Shown here piece after piece: positions 26,514 to 35,099 of a DNA stretch of 64,000 nucleotides. The stretch's first letter is position 1, and each line of letters begins with the position of its first letter. Position numbers and translations under genes: made by a program. This DNA is from Halobacteriales archaeon QS_8_69_26 (GTDB lineage Archaea > Halobacteriota > Halobacteria > Halobacteriales > SW-7-71-33). The stretch covers positions 45,201 through 109,200 of the forward strand of contig PXRX01000045.1 of NCBI GenBank assembly GCA_003023195.1, read 5' to 3'. The notes beneath the pieces were generated by a model. The model did no database searches, had not been told where the DNA came from, and worked only from the letters and a program-made list of their open reading frames with translations.

Positions 26514-28718
26514 CTACTCGATCGGTGGGGGGTCGCCGCCGTAGGCGTCGTGGTCGGCGTAGAAGTTCCGGAGCGACACCCCGAGGTTGGCGGGATCGAC
26601 GTCGACGAGTTCCGCGCGCTCCTCGGGGGGGAACGTCGACCGGACGGCGTAGTCGCCCATCTCGACGGTCGCGCGCTCGGTGTAGCGCTCGTCGAGCAGG
26701 ACCCGTGCGCCGACCTCCTCGGGACCCCGGACCACCCGGCCGAGTGCCTGGCGGGTCTTGCGGATCGTGGGGATCTCGACGGCGTACTCCCAGCCGTCCC
26801 CGCCGGTGGCGGCGTCGTAGGCGTCCTGGACGGCCTCGGTCCGGTCGTCCAGCCGGGGGTAGGGGACGCCGACGACGGCGACGGTGTGGGCGTCGTCGCC
26901 GTCGAAGGAGACGCCCTCGGCGAGGGTGCCCCACAGCGACGTGAGGAGGACGCCGTCGTCGCCGGCGGCGAACTCCTCGCGGAGGTCCTCGGCGCGGACG
27001 CCCGCCCGGTCGCGGTACAGCGTCGCGTCGACGCGGTCCTCCAGGAGGCCGGCGTAGCGGTCGGCCTCGCCGTAGCTTGGGAAAAATACGAGCGTGTTGC
27101 CAGGGGTGAACCTGACGGTGTCCGCCAGTGCGTCGGCGACGGTCCGCTGGACCCCCGGATCCCCGCGCTCGCTGGCGAACAGGGCGGGCGTCGCCACGGC
27201 GAGGGTGTGGCGGTTGCGCTCGGGGAAGGTCATCCCGAAGGCCATCGTCGCCGGGTCGTCGAGGCCGAGGACGTCGGCGGTGACCTCGAACGGCCGGAGG
27301 GTGGCGCTCATCAGCACGGAGGCGTACAGTTCCCCGAACAGGTCGCTGGTGACCTCCCGGGGGATCGCGGTGTACAGTTCGGCGCGGCCGTACACCTCGT
27401 CGGTACCGGCGTCCCGGCGGACCGACGCCACGGGGTGTCGGCCCCGGTCGTCGGCGGCGTCCATCCACTCCGAGAGGAACCGGGCGGCCGCCAGGGTGTC
27501 CGACTCCCGGCGGGTGTCGGTCTCCCCACGGCGGAACGCCCGCTCGTAGCGCTCGTCCAGGTCCTCGCCCAGGTCCTCGGCGGCCGAGAGGTCTCCCTCG
27601 ATGCCGCGGCCCTCGTAGCGCCGGAGGAAGGCCATCGTCAGGTCGTCCTTGCCCTCGCCGCCGGCGACTGGCACGTCGGTCCACTCCTCGCCGACGTCGC
27701 CGAAGCCGAGCCCCTCCTCGTAGGTCGCCACCAGGGCGTCCCGGAAGGCCCCGACGGCGTTGCGCGCCCGGTCGGCCCGGGGGTCCTCCAGGCCGTCCAG
27801 TTCGTCGACGGCTCCCTCCAGGGTGCGCTCCGAGAGCGTGCGGGTGGCGTGGTCCCGGGCTGCGGACTCGACGTTGTGGGCCTCGTCGAACACCGCGATG
27901 ACGTCCTCGGGGTCGCGGTCGAGCCACCGGAAGAACTGCTCGCGGATCGTCGGGTCCAGCAGGTGGTGGTAGTTGCACACCACCAGATCCACCTCGGCCA
28001 TCCCGTCCTTCAGCAGTTCGTAGCCACACAGCCCCGCCTGCCCGGCCCGTGTGTATATCTCGTCGGGCGTGCGGACGTCCCCGTGGAGCCAGCCGTAGAA
28101 CTCCTCGACGGCGCCCTGGGCGGTCAGGTTGCGGTAGTAGTAGTCGCAGGTGCCGCCGTCGCGCAGTTCCCCCAGCGTCGACTCCACCTCCTCCAGGCGG
28201 TCCGCGGCCTCGGCCCGCGCCCCCGCCGCGGGGTCGTCGGGGTCGGTCCGCCCGGCCCCGTCGAGTTCGTCTAGCTGGCCCTGGATCTCCGCCCGGTCCC
28301 GTTCGGCGTCGACCAGGTCGCGGGTGGCGTCCCGGAGCGCCTGGCACTCCCGGTAGCCGACGTCGATGTGGCACATCGACTCCTTGCCCCGGAAGACCAC
28401 GGCCCGGATCGGCTCCTCGCCGGTGATGGCGCTGGCCTCGCGGACGAACTGGCGGGTCTGCTGGTGGACGTTGGTCGTGATGACGACGGTCTTGTCCTCG
28501 CGGGCGCCGAAGGCGAGCGCCGGCGCGAGCGCCGAGAGCGTCTTGCCGGTCCCGGGCGACCCCTCGAAGAGGACGTCCCGGCCCGCGGGGAGGGCCTCCG
28601 CGATGCTGTCCATCGCCGTCCGCTGGTTCTCGTAGAACTCCTCGTAGGGGAAGTAGCGGGCGTAGGCCGGCCGCTCCTCGCTCCCCGCGGGGTCGCTCGA
28701 CCGGTCGCTCTCGACCAC
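26514..28718 (-). CDS. XPD/DinG-family Fe-S helicase
   Basis: A 734-residue superfamily 2 DNA helicase. It has a Q-motif-like YENQRTAMDSIAEAL, Walker A GSPGTGKT, DEAH box FDEAHNVES and the late motifs SATLRPFEVT, FFPSYGEADRY and RQALGRVVRGPEEVG. Between Walker A and DEAH lie four Cys (MCHIDVG, ECQALRD, GGTCDYYY, AGLCGYE) spaced for the 4Fe-4S cluster of XPD/Rad3/DinG enzymes. It unwinds DNA 5' to 3', presumably in repair. It is a single gene flanked by the AT-rich lipoprotein and the ParA region. Confidence 0.9.
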   Translation of the reverse strand: MVESDRSSDPAGSEERPAYARYFPYEEFYENQRTAMDSIAEALPAGRDVLFEGSPGTGKTLSALAPALAFGAREDKTVVITTNVHQQTRQFVREASAITGEEPIRAVVFRGKESMCHIDVGYRECQALRDATRDLVDAERDRAEIQGQLDELDGAGRTDPDDPAAGARAEAADRLEEVESTLGELRDGGTCDYYYRNLTAQGAVEEFYGWLHGDVRTPDEIYTRAGQAGLCGYELLKDGMAEVDLVVCNYHHLLDPTIREQFFRWLDRDPEDVIAVFDEAHNVESAARDHATRTLSERTLEGAVDELDGLEDPRADRARNAVGAFRDALVATYEEGLGFGDVGEEWTDVPVAGGEGKDDLTMAFLRRYEGRGIEGDLSAAEDLGEDLDERYERAFRRGETDTRRESDTLAAARFLSEWMDAADDRGRHPVASVRRDAGTDEVYGRAELYTAIPREVTSDLFGELYASVLMSATLRPFEVTADVLGLDDPATMAFGMTFPERNRHTLAVATPALFASERGDPGVQRTVADALADTVRFTPGNTLVFFPSYGEADRYAGLLEDRVDATLYRDRAGVRAEDLREEFAAGDDGVLLTSLWGTLAEGVSFDGDDAHTVAVVGVPYPRLDDRTEAVQDAYDAATGGDGWEYAVEIPTIRKTRQALGRVVRGPEEVGARVLLDERYTERATVEMGDYAVRSTFPPEERAELVDVDPANLGVSLRNFYADHDAYGGDPPPIE

Positions 28719-28848
28719 GCCGGGAGTTCCGCCCCGCCCGGGGAAAAACCCCGCGGCCCGTCCGACGTGCGGACGGCGGCCCGTCCGACCGGTGGGCGGC
28801 AGTTCGGTCGAGTCCGATCCCCGGCGGTCCGACCGGCGGGACGGCGGG

Positions 28849-29214
28849 TCAGTCCAGTTCGATCCCCCGCGCCTCCAGGATTATTTCGGCGACGCCCTCG
28901 GGGTTGCGGGCGGCGTAGCGCAACACGGCGTCGTCGAACTCCCGGCCGGCGGGGTCCCGGATGTCGTACTCGCGGAGGACGCCCTTTATCTCGTAGATGG
29001 CGTCGTCGTAGGCCTCCCAGGTTTCCTCGCGGGGGTAGATCGGGCCCTGCTTGGAGGCCGAGAAGGGGAACGCGGGTTCGGTCGGGTCGCCGTCGCCGGG
29101 CGAGGGGTCGTCGATCCGTTCCTCTGCGGTCCGGCCGGAGCGCTCCCGGGTCGCCTCTCCTTCGGTTTCCTCTAGCTGTTCACTCAGGTCGTCCAGGGGG
29201 TTCTCGTCAGTCAT
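28849..29214 (-). CDS. small acidic ParA-partner protein
   Basis: A 121-residue protein beginning MTDENPLDDLSEQLEETEGE, with a disordered acidic N-terminus and a helical C-terminal half (ETWEAYDDAIYEIKGVLREYDIRDPAGREFDDAVLRYAARNPEG). Its start overlaps the 3' end of the ParA gene by 8 nt, so the two are translated together. Small proteins just after parA are often the DNA-binding or adaptor partner. The helical domain could fill that role, but no known DNA-binding fold is evident. Confidence 0.7.
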   Translation of the reverse strand: MTDENPLDDLSEQLEETEGEATRERSGRTAEERIDDPSPGDGDPTEPAFPFSASKQGPIYPREETWEAYDDAIYEIKGVLREYDIRDPAGREFDDAVLRYAARNPEGVAEIILEARGIELD

Positions 29215-30151
29215 GGTTGGTTCCTCCGACCTCGACGATCCGGGCGAGTTCGTCGAAGCACTCGACCTGGTCGTTCTCGGGGGCGTACTGGCCGAGGGGC
29301 TTGCCCTCGCTGAAGGCCTCGCTGACGGCGCTACGGTTGCGGATCCCCGGCTTCGGCAGGGGGACTATCTCGCCGTCGTCTATCTTCTCGAACTCCTCGG
29401 GGGTGATCCGGGCGTACTCGGGGACGTGCTCGGGGAAGTTCCGGTTGAGGTCCTCGACGAGCTTTCTGTCCATCGTCCGCTGGTCGATGCGCGAGCCCAG
29501 GCGGTTGGGGGTGATCGCCAGGATGTTCAGCCCGATCTGTTCGCGGATGGGCTGGATCTGGCGCTCCATCGTCCGCTTGAACCCGGCCAGGGACTCCCGC
29601 TCGGGAGTCAGCGGCAGGATCATGTTCTGGGTGGCGACCAGCCCGTTGTCCGAGAGCTTCCCCCGGTAGGCGGGCGAGTCGATGACGATGTACTCGTACT
29701 CGTCGCCCAGCAGCGGTTCGACCAGCCGCTGGCGCAGGCGCACGTCCCCGAACGAGACGTTCTTGAGCTTCGACTCGACCATCTCCAGGCTCCCCGAACT
29801 CGGGAGCACGTCGAACCCGAAGTCGGTCGGGTAGATGACGTCCCCGAAGGTCACGTCGTCGCCGTTGAGCAGGATGTCGCCGATGCTCAGGTCGCCCTTG
29901 TAGGCCGACTCGTAGCCGAGCCCGTACGAGGCGTGCCCGTTCGGATCCAGGTCGATGAACAGGACGTCGTGCCCCCGGGCGGCCAGGCGGTCCGCGAGGT
30001 TGACCGAAATCGTCGACTTCCCGACGCCCCCCTTCAGGATCGAGACGCTCACCGCCCGGGGCTCGGCGTCCTCAGCGGGCGAGGGCACGTCGCTCACCTC
30101 CACACCGACCGACGTCGACGGTCCCCCACGGCGGAGCACGGAGCGAGACAA
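29207..30151 (-). CDS. ParA/MinD-family ATPase
   Basis: A 314-residue Walker ATPase. The deviant Walker A KGGVGKST with its signature Lys, Walker A' FIDLDPNGHASYGLG and Walker B YEYIVIDSPA are intact. Such ATPases form DNA-bound dimers and position plasmids, chromosomes or protein clusters. There is no N-terminal HTH, as in type Ib ParA. The listed start is TTG (30151); GTG at 30097 (VSDVPSPAED) is an equally good choice. The promoter is probably TTTAAG inside the GGGGA/TCCCC palindrome at 30190-30205. It is divergent from the tryptophan-repeat and salactin-like genes. Confidence 0.85.
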   Translation of the reverse strand: MSRSVLRRGGPSTSVGVEVSDVPSPAEDAEPRAVSVSILKGGVGKSTISVNLADRLAARGHDVLFIDLDPNGHASYGLGYESAYKGDLSIGDILLNGDDVTFGDVIYPTDFGFDVLPSSGSLEMVESKLKNVSFGDVRLRQRLVEPLLGDEYEYIVIDSPAYRGKLSDNGLVATQNMILPLTPERESLAGFKRTMERQIQPIREQIGLNILAITPNRLGSRIDQRTMDRKLVEDLNRNFPEHVPEYARITPEEFEKIDDGEIVPLPKPGIRNRSAVSEAFSEGKPLGQYAPENDQVECFDELARIVEVGGTNHD

Positions 30152-30260
30152 TAGGTGCCTTATCTGCCATGTCCAGCTATTCCCTACCCGGGGACTTAAA
30201 TCCCCACAGGACGGTCCCGGGACGCGGCGCCCGGCCGCCGGGGGAGGCGACGACCGGGAG

Positions 30261-30340
30261 GCCGTCCGCGGGAGTCAACGATCAGGGCCGTCCGCGGGAG
30301 TCAACGATCAGGGGCCGTCCGCGGGAGTCGACGACCGGGG
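30261..30340. repeat. three 26-27 bp direct repeats between parA and the actin cluster
   Basis: GCCGTCCGCGGGAGTCAACG plus ATCAGG starts at 30261, 30287 and 30314. The third copy has GTCGACGACC in place of GTCAACGATC, and a partial unit precedes at about 30246. The repeats lie in the 330-bp region between divergent genes, where partition operators and centromere iterons are usually placed. Comparable tandem repeats without such context exist elsewhere in the window, so the function is open. Confidence 0.65.
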
Positions 30341-30515
30341 TGACGACCCATCTCCCGGGGCGGCGACCGACCCCGGCTGGTCGCCCGGAAGATCGCGCCC
30401 CGGCAGCAGGGCCGATCGGGTCGGTTGCCAGTTCCGGTCAATACTTATTAGCGTTCGCACGCTACGGACCCAGGGGTGAACACGCGTCGACCCCAACGAG
30501 TACGACGTCGGCGAG

Positions 30516-32018
30516 TTGCGCCAGCTGGCCGACGACAGCCCGGAGGCCGCCGACGGGGACGACGAGGAGTTCGTCTGGTTCAGGGACGGAACCGCCAGCG
30601 ACGCGGCCGGCGACGTCGCCGTCGGTGAGGGCGCTTTTCCGGGGCGGGAGCCCGACCCCGACACCGGATCCGTCTACGCCTCCGCGCTGTTCGCGCCACG
30701 GCCGGACCCCGCCGGCGACGCCGGTCGGTCCGCGACCGACGGGGTGGACGCGGACGGGTCCCGGAACGAGGAGGGCGAGTCCCGGGCCGATACGACCGAG
30801 GACGGCTTCTGGAGCGGCGACGACGAGGCCGACGACGCGGACGACGCCGGCGTCGTCGCCGACGCGGCGGAGCTAACCTTCGACTTCGAACCGTCGGGGG
30901 CCCCGGGGGACGTAGTGTCGGCCGAGGGCGACGGCCGGCCACCCCCGGCGTCGTCCGGCCCCGCGTGGCCCGAGTTCGACGACGAGGCCGAACCGGAACC
31001 GGACGAGGACCTCGACACCTCCGGTCCCGAGTGGCCGGACTTCGGCGAGGGCGAGGAGTCGGAACCGGAGTCTGCCGACGCCGGCGGGGACGCCCCCGAC
31101 GCCGCGCCGTCCGATCCCGGCCCGAGCGCCGACGCCACCGGTTCCGGTGGAACCGGGTCGTCCGACGGCTGGGACGACTTCGGCGACGAGGATGCCGGCG
31201 GGATATCCGATCCCGACCGGGACGACTTCGACGACGCCGCCGGCGGACCGACGACCGACGAGACCGGCCCGGACTCCGCTGGAGGACCGGCGACCGACGA
31301 AACCGACCCGGACTCCGGGGACGCGGGCGTGGGGTGGGACGACCTCGACGCGTCCGAACCGGCGCCCGACGAGGCCGGCGGCTCCGACCACGAGTGGGTC
31401 GACCCTGACGACGGCGACGCGCCTCGCGCCTCCGAGACGGCCGATCCCGGATGGACCGACCCCGGGGGTCCCGACACCGGAGAAACGACCGACGCCGGGC
31501 CGTCCGATGCCGACGGGTCGGCCGACGCCGGAGCCTCCGACACCGAGTGGATCGATCCGGACGCCCGGCCGGACGGAACCGACGCCCGGACCGACCCTGC
31601 CGGCTCCGACCCGGACTGGACGGGATTCGACGAGGCGGGCGAGGACGACGCCGCCAGCCCGGACTGGACGGGATTCAACGAGGGAGACGGGGACGACGCC
31701 GCCGATCCGGAGGACCTGGGGTGGGTCGCCATCGACGCCGACGAGGAGGACGCCGACGCGGACCAGGAGTGGGACGACCTCGACGGACCGGACGAGGCCG
31801 ACGCCGCCGACCCGTTCGACCCGGAGTGGGCGGATTCCGGTGACCCGGCCGACGATCCGGACGGTTCCGACCCGGACTGGGTCGATATCGAAGAGGACGG
31901 TGGGAACGGCGAGGATGACGGGGACGACGAGGCCGACTCCGGGTCGGACGACGAGGACCGCTCCGGGTCCGACGACGGTCCCGGTTGGGTCGGGATCCCG
32001 GACGAGGAGGACGGGTAG
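30516..32018 (+). CDS. lysine-free acidic protein with a tryptophan-motif array
   Basis: About 500 residues, extremely rich in Asp, Gly, Pro and Ala, with no lysine. From about residue 145 to the end, 14 single Trp residues occur in a repeating frame x-W-x-x-(F/L/I/P)-(D/G/E), for example PAWPEFDD, PEWPDFGE, DGWDDFGD, HEWVDPDD, PDWTGFDE, PDWVDIEE. This is the plan of a disordered multivalent binding protein. The N-terminal YDVGELRQLADD resembles YSELRQLATQ in the salactin-like product downstream. The start is unclear: coding begins by 30486, yet the GTG at the expected leaderless position (30476, after ATACTTATTA) is out of frame by one, and TTG 30516 is the first in-frame start codon. I do not recognise a family. 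Confidence 0.7.
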   Translation: MRQLADDSPEAADGDDEEFVWFRDGTASDAAGDVAVGEGAFPGREPDPDTGSVYASALFAPRPDPAGDAGRSATDGVDADGSRNEEGESRADTTEDGFWSGDDEADDADDAGVVADAAELTFDFEPSGAPGDVVSAEGDGRPPPASSGPAWPEFDDEAEPEPDEDLDTSGPEWPDFGEGEESEPESADAGGDAPDAAPSDPGPSADATGSGGTGSSDGWDDFGDEDAGGISDPDRDDFDDAAGGPTTDETGPDSAGGPATDETDPDSGDAGVGWDDLDASEPAPDEAGGSDHEWVDPDDGDAPRASETADPGWTDPGGPDTGETTDAGPSDADGSADAGASDTEWIDPDARPDGTDARTDPAGSDPDWTGFDEAGEDDAASPDWTGFNEGDGDDAADPEDLGWVAIDADEEDADADQEWDDLDGPDEADAADPFDPEWADSGDPADDPDGSDPDWVDIEEDGGNGEDDGDDEADSGSDDEDRSGSDDGPGWVGIPDEEDG

Positions 32019-32203
32019 CCCCGGGACTGCCACCGCTCGGGTTCCGTTCCGAGCGACAGGTGGGGCCCGGTGGCGTCACCGACCCGAACCGGTTCGGCCG
32101 GATCCGTTCTCCGGACTGGATCCGCACCTTGACGTGACAACTAGAAAGAATTCCATTCGACAACGACAGGGGTTTAATATGGGATGGGGAAGATGGGCGA
32201 CGT

Positions 32204-33406
32204 ATGAGCGACCAGAATTCGGGGGAGATTCCCACGCCAGGCAACGTCTCCAACCTGGACGATCTCACCTACAGCGAGCTCCGCCAGCTGGCCACGCAGT
32301 ACGAGGAGGTCGACGGGTCGGCCTCCTCGGAGGAAATCAAGGAACAGCTCCGGGCGACCGGTGACTTCGCCGACGACGACCCACAGCCCGTCGGCGTCAA
32401 ACTCGGGAGCACGCGCACCGTCGTCGTGGCCCCCGACGGCAAGGGTGGGACCAACATTCACCGGACGCTGACATGCCTGGCCACCTACGAGGACGCCCTG
32501 ACGGGCGAAGAGCGGGTCCTCTACGGGGACCAGGCCGCGACCGAGTATCCCGACAGGGTACAGTACATGCTCCGATCGGGACTGCCCCAGGACCAGCGCA
32601 GCACGGAACTCGCCAAGCAGTTCTTCTCCGCGTTCATCGCGTCCCACGACCTCCCCGAGAACAGCGCCGTCGTCTACGCCATCCCCGCCCTGGAGAACGA
32701 ACAGGGCCTGGAGCACCTGAAGGACGTCATCGAGTCGAGCAACATCGGCAACGCGCTCATCCGGAGCTACCCCGAGTCGCTGTGTGCGTCCATCCCCGCG
32801 ATGGGCGACGGCCTCCGTGCCATCGACGACATCTTCATCGCGATCAACATGGGGTCGACGAACCTGGAGGCCAGCGCCTACCGCCGGGGCGAGCAGGTGA
32901 CCCGGTACGCCACCGGTGCCGTCACCGGCAACGAGGTCGACCGACGGATCGCGAGCTACGTCCAGGAGGAGACCCAGGGCCGGGTGAACATCGACCGGAC
33001 CACCGCCCGCGAGTACAAGGAGCAGTACGCCGACTTCGTCTCCTTTCAGTCATTCACCGACGTCGTCCAGCAACCCGGCGGCGGTGCCCACGAGTTTACC
33101 ATCGAGGACAGCGTCATGGACGCCATGGAGGAGTACGTCGACTCCGTCGTCGACGAGGTGGCGAACAACTTCCTCCCCCGGGTCGCCAACGACCACATGA
33201 AGACCTACAACACCGCCCTGGAGCGACCGATCGTCCTGACCGGCGGGATGGTCGCCGTCCGCGGGATCACCGAGGAAATCGAGAAGCGCCTCAGCGCGGA
33301 ACTCCAGCGCGAGATCGACGTCATCGGTCCCGAGGACCCCGTCAGCGCCGCCGCCGAGGGCGCCCAGCGGATCGCCGCCCGCCTCGTCGAGCAGGAAGCC
33401 TACTGA
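32204..33406 (+). CDS. salactin-like actin-superfamily ATPase
   Basis: A 400-residue actin-fold protein. Phosphate loop 1 is GVKLGSTRTVVV (residues 64-75), phosphate loop 2 is IAINMGSTNLEAS, and the adenosine motif is PIVLTGGMVAVRG. The Asp usual in both phosphate loops is replaced (Lys and Asn), which would affect hydrolysis and is worth noting. The layout resembles haloarchaeal salactin, a dynamically unstable filament former linked to DNA partition. An N-terminal helical extension (residues 20-50) precedes the fold. TTTAATATGG lies about 28 nt before the ATG, fitting a leaderless mRNA. Confidence 0.8.
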   Translation: MSDQNSGEIPTPGNVSNLDDLTYSELRQLATQYEEVDGSASSEEIKEQLRATGDFADDDPQPVGVKLGSTRTVVVAPDGKGGTNIHRTLTCLATYEDALTGEERVLYGDQAATEYPDRVQYMLRSGLPQDQRSTELAKQFFSAFIASHDLPENSAVVYAIPALENEQGLEHLKDVIESSNIGNALIRSYPESLCASIPAMGDGLRAIDDIFIAINMGSTNLEASAYRRGEQVTRYATGAVTGNEVDRRIASYVQEETQGRVNIDRTTAREYKEQYADFVSFQSFTDVVQQPGGGAHEFTIEDSVMDAMEEYVDSVVDEVANNFLPRVANDHMKTYNTALERPIVLTGGMVAVRGITEEIEKRLSAELQREIDVIGPEDPVSAAAEGAQRIAARLVEQEAY

Positions 33407-33446
33407 CCTCCGACGGGTTCCGGACGTCGTTTTTCCGCGTTCTGCC

Positions 33447-34160
33447 TCAGTCGATCCGCTCCGCGAAGCCGTACCGCGGTTTGAGGTCGGTCACCTCGAC
33501 GGAGACGGTCTCGCCCGCCTCGGCGTCGGGGACGAACAGCGTGAACCCCTCGACCGTGGCGACCCCGTCGCCCTCGGAGCCTTCGTCCTCGACGTCGACC
33601 TCCAGCCGGTCGCCGACCCGCACCGGGGCGGTGAGCCGACCCTTGCCGACGACGTAGACCTCGGAGGACGAATCGCGGGAAGCGTCGGGGCTGATCGTCC
33701 GGGCGTACTCGAAGGCGTCCTCGACGTCGTCCCGGAAGTCGTCGATGTCGGGACCCTGGAAGACCTTCACCGCCAGGTCCCCGCCGGCGGTCAGGACGTC
33801 CTCGGCGACCGCCAGGGCCCGGCGGGCGAGGTGGACCGAGCGGGCGTGGTCGAGTTCGTAGGTCCCCGAGACGTTCGGGGCCATGTCCGAGATCACGAGG
33901 TCGGCACCGCGTTCGCCGACCACGCCACGGATCGCCGCCAGGGTGTCCTCGTCGGTCAGGTCGCCCCGGACCGTGTCGACCCGGGCGTCGGTCTCGATGG
34001 GATCGATGGACTGGCGGTCGGGGGCCGCCCCCAGGTCGACGACGGTGTCGCCCCGCGAGAGCAGGCCGGCGGCCTCGTCGAGTTGCTTGAGCTTGTAGGC
34101 CGACCGGGCGCGGTAGCCCTCCTGCTTTGCGCGGTTGTAGTAGTCGTCGCGGTCGGTCAT
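33447..34160 (-). CDS. rlmE: 23S rRNA 2'-O-methyltransferase RlmE/FtsJ with TRAM domain, internal deletion
   Basis: Starts MTDRDDYYNRAKQEGYRARSAYKLKQL, the standard haloarchaeal N-terminus. SAM motif I begins correctly (TVVDLGAAP) but then jumps to DRQSIDPIET. The family's GGW and the following strand and helix, about 20 residues that cradle SAM, are absent with the frame kept. The rest (DLVISDMAPNVSGTYELDHARS, LAVKVFQGP, SRDSSSEVYVVGKGRL) is normal, and a C-terminal TRAM domain (VSVEVTDLKPRYGFAERI) completes it. As written the enzyme is probably inactive, so either a real deletion or a sequence error is present. Confidence 0.85.
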   Translation of the reverse strand: MTDRDDYYNRAKQEGYRARSAYKLKQLDEAAGLLSRGDTVVDLGAAPDRQSIDPIETDARVDTVRGDLTDEDTLAAIRGVVGERGADLVISDMAPNVSGTYELDHARSVHLARRALAVAEDVLTAGGDLAVKVFQGPDIDDFRDDVEDAFEYARTISPDASRDSSSEVYVVGKGRLTAPVRVGDRLEVDVEDEGSEGDGVATVEGFTLFVPDAEAGETVSVEVTDLKPRYGFAERID

Positions 34161-34348
34161 GGTGGACCGGACGCGGTCGATCCGGAAAGGATCGTCGGAG
34201 ACGACAGCACGGGCTGTGGAAACGGGGGGAGCCGACCGCCGGGTCGGGCCGCGAGCGCCACCCGTCCGGGCCCGGAACGGACGTTCGCGGGGCTCGGACG
34301 GGCAAACGGATTGCTTTTTAAGCCGTCGTTTCGTATCCGGGGCCAACG

Positions 34349-35098
34349 ATGTTCAAGGCAATCGTCTCGGCGGAGACGCTCACCGCCGCGCTGGACTCGG
34401 TGGGGGTCCTCGTCGACGAGTGCAAGATCCACCTGGAGGAGGACGGCATCCACATCATGGCGGTCGACCCGGCCAACGTCGGGATGGTCGACCTGGAACT
34501 CGACGCGGCGGCCTTCGAGTCCTACGAGGCCGACGGGGGCCTGATCGGCGTCAACCTCTCGCGGCTGTCGGACATCGCCGGGATGGCCGACTCCGGACAG
34601 CTCATCAACCTCGAACTCGACGATGAGACCCGGAAGCTCCACATCCACATCGACGGCCTGGAGTACACCCTGGCGCTGATCGACCCCGACTCGATCCGCC
34701 AGGAGCCGGACATCCCGGACCTGAACGACAAGCTCCCGGCGACCGTCGTGGTCGAGGGCCGGGACATCGACCGCGCGGTCACCGCGGCGGACATGGTCAG
34801 CGACCACATCGCGCTCGGGGTAAACGAGGACGAGGAGTTCTTCTACGTCGACGCCGAGGGCGACACCGACGACGTCCACTTCGAGATGGGCACCGACGAC
34901 CTGATCGCACTCACCGCGGGGCCGGCCCACTCGCTGTTCTCGCTGGACTACCTCAAGGACATGGGCCGGGCCATCCCGAACGACGCCGAGGTGACCATCG
35001 AACTCGGCGAGGAGTTCCCCGTCAAGATGCACTTCACCATCGCGGAGGGCGAGGGGAACGTGACCTTCATGCTCGCGCCGCGGATCCAGAGTAGCTAA
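34349..35098 (+). CDS. pcn: DNA polymerase sliding clamp PCNA
   Basis: A 249-residue homotrimeric clamp. The N-terminal domain ([44 protein letters not shown]), the interdomain connector ([22 protein letters not shown]) and the C-terminal [18 protein letters not shown] are intact. It encircles DNA and tethers polymerases B and D, FEN1 and ligase through PIP boxes. TTTTTAAG at about 34316-34323 is the TATA box, about 28 nt upstream, so the mRNA is leaderless. It is divergent from rlmE and stop-to-stop with the next gene. Confidence 0.95.
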   Translation: MFKAIVSAETLTAALDSVGVLVDECKIHLEEDGIHIMAVDPANVGMVDLELDAAAFESYEADGGLIGVNLSRLSDIAGMADSGQLINLELDDETRKLHIHIDGLEYTLALIDPDSIRQEPDIPDLNDKLPATVVVEGRDIDRAVTAADMVSDHIALGVNEDEEFFYVDAEGDTDDVHFEMGTDDLIALTAGPAHSLFSLDYLKDMGRAIPNDAEVTIELGEEFPVKMHFTIAEGEGNVTFMLAPRIQSS

Positions 35099-35099
35099 C

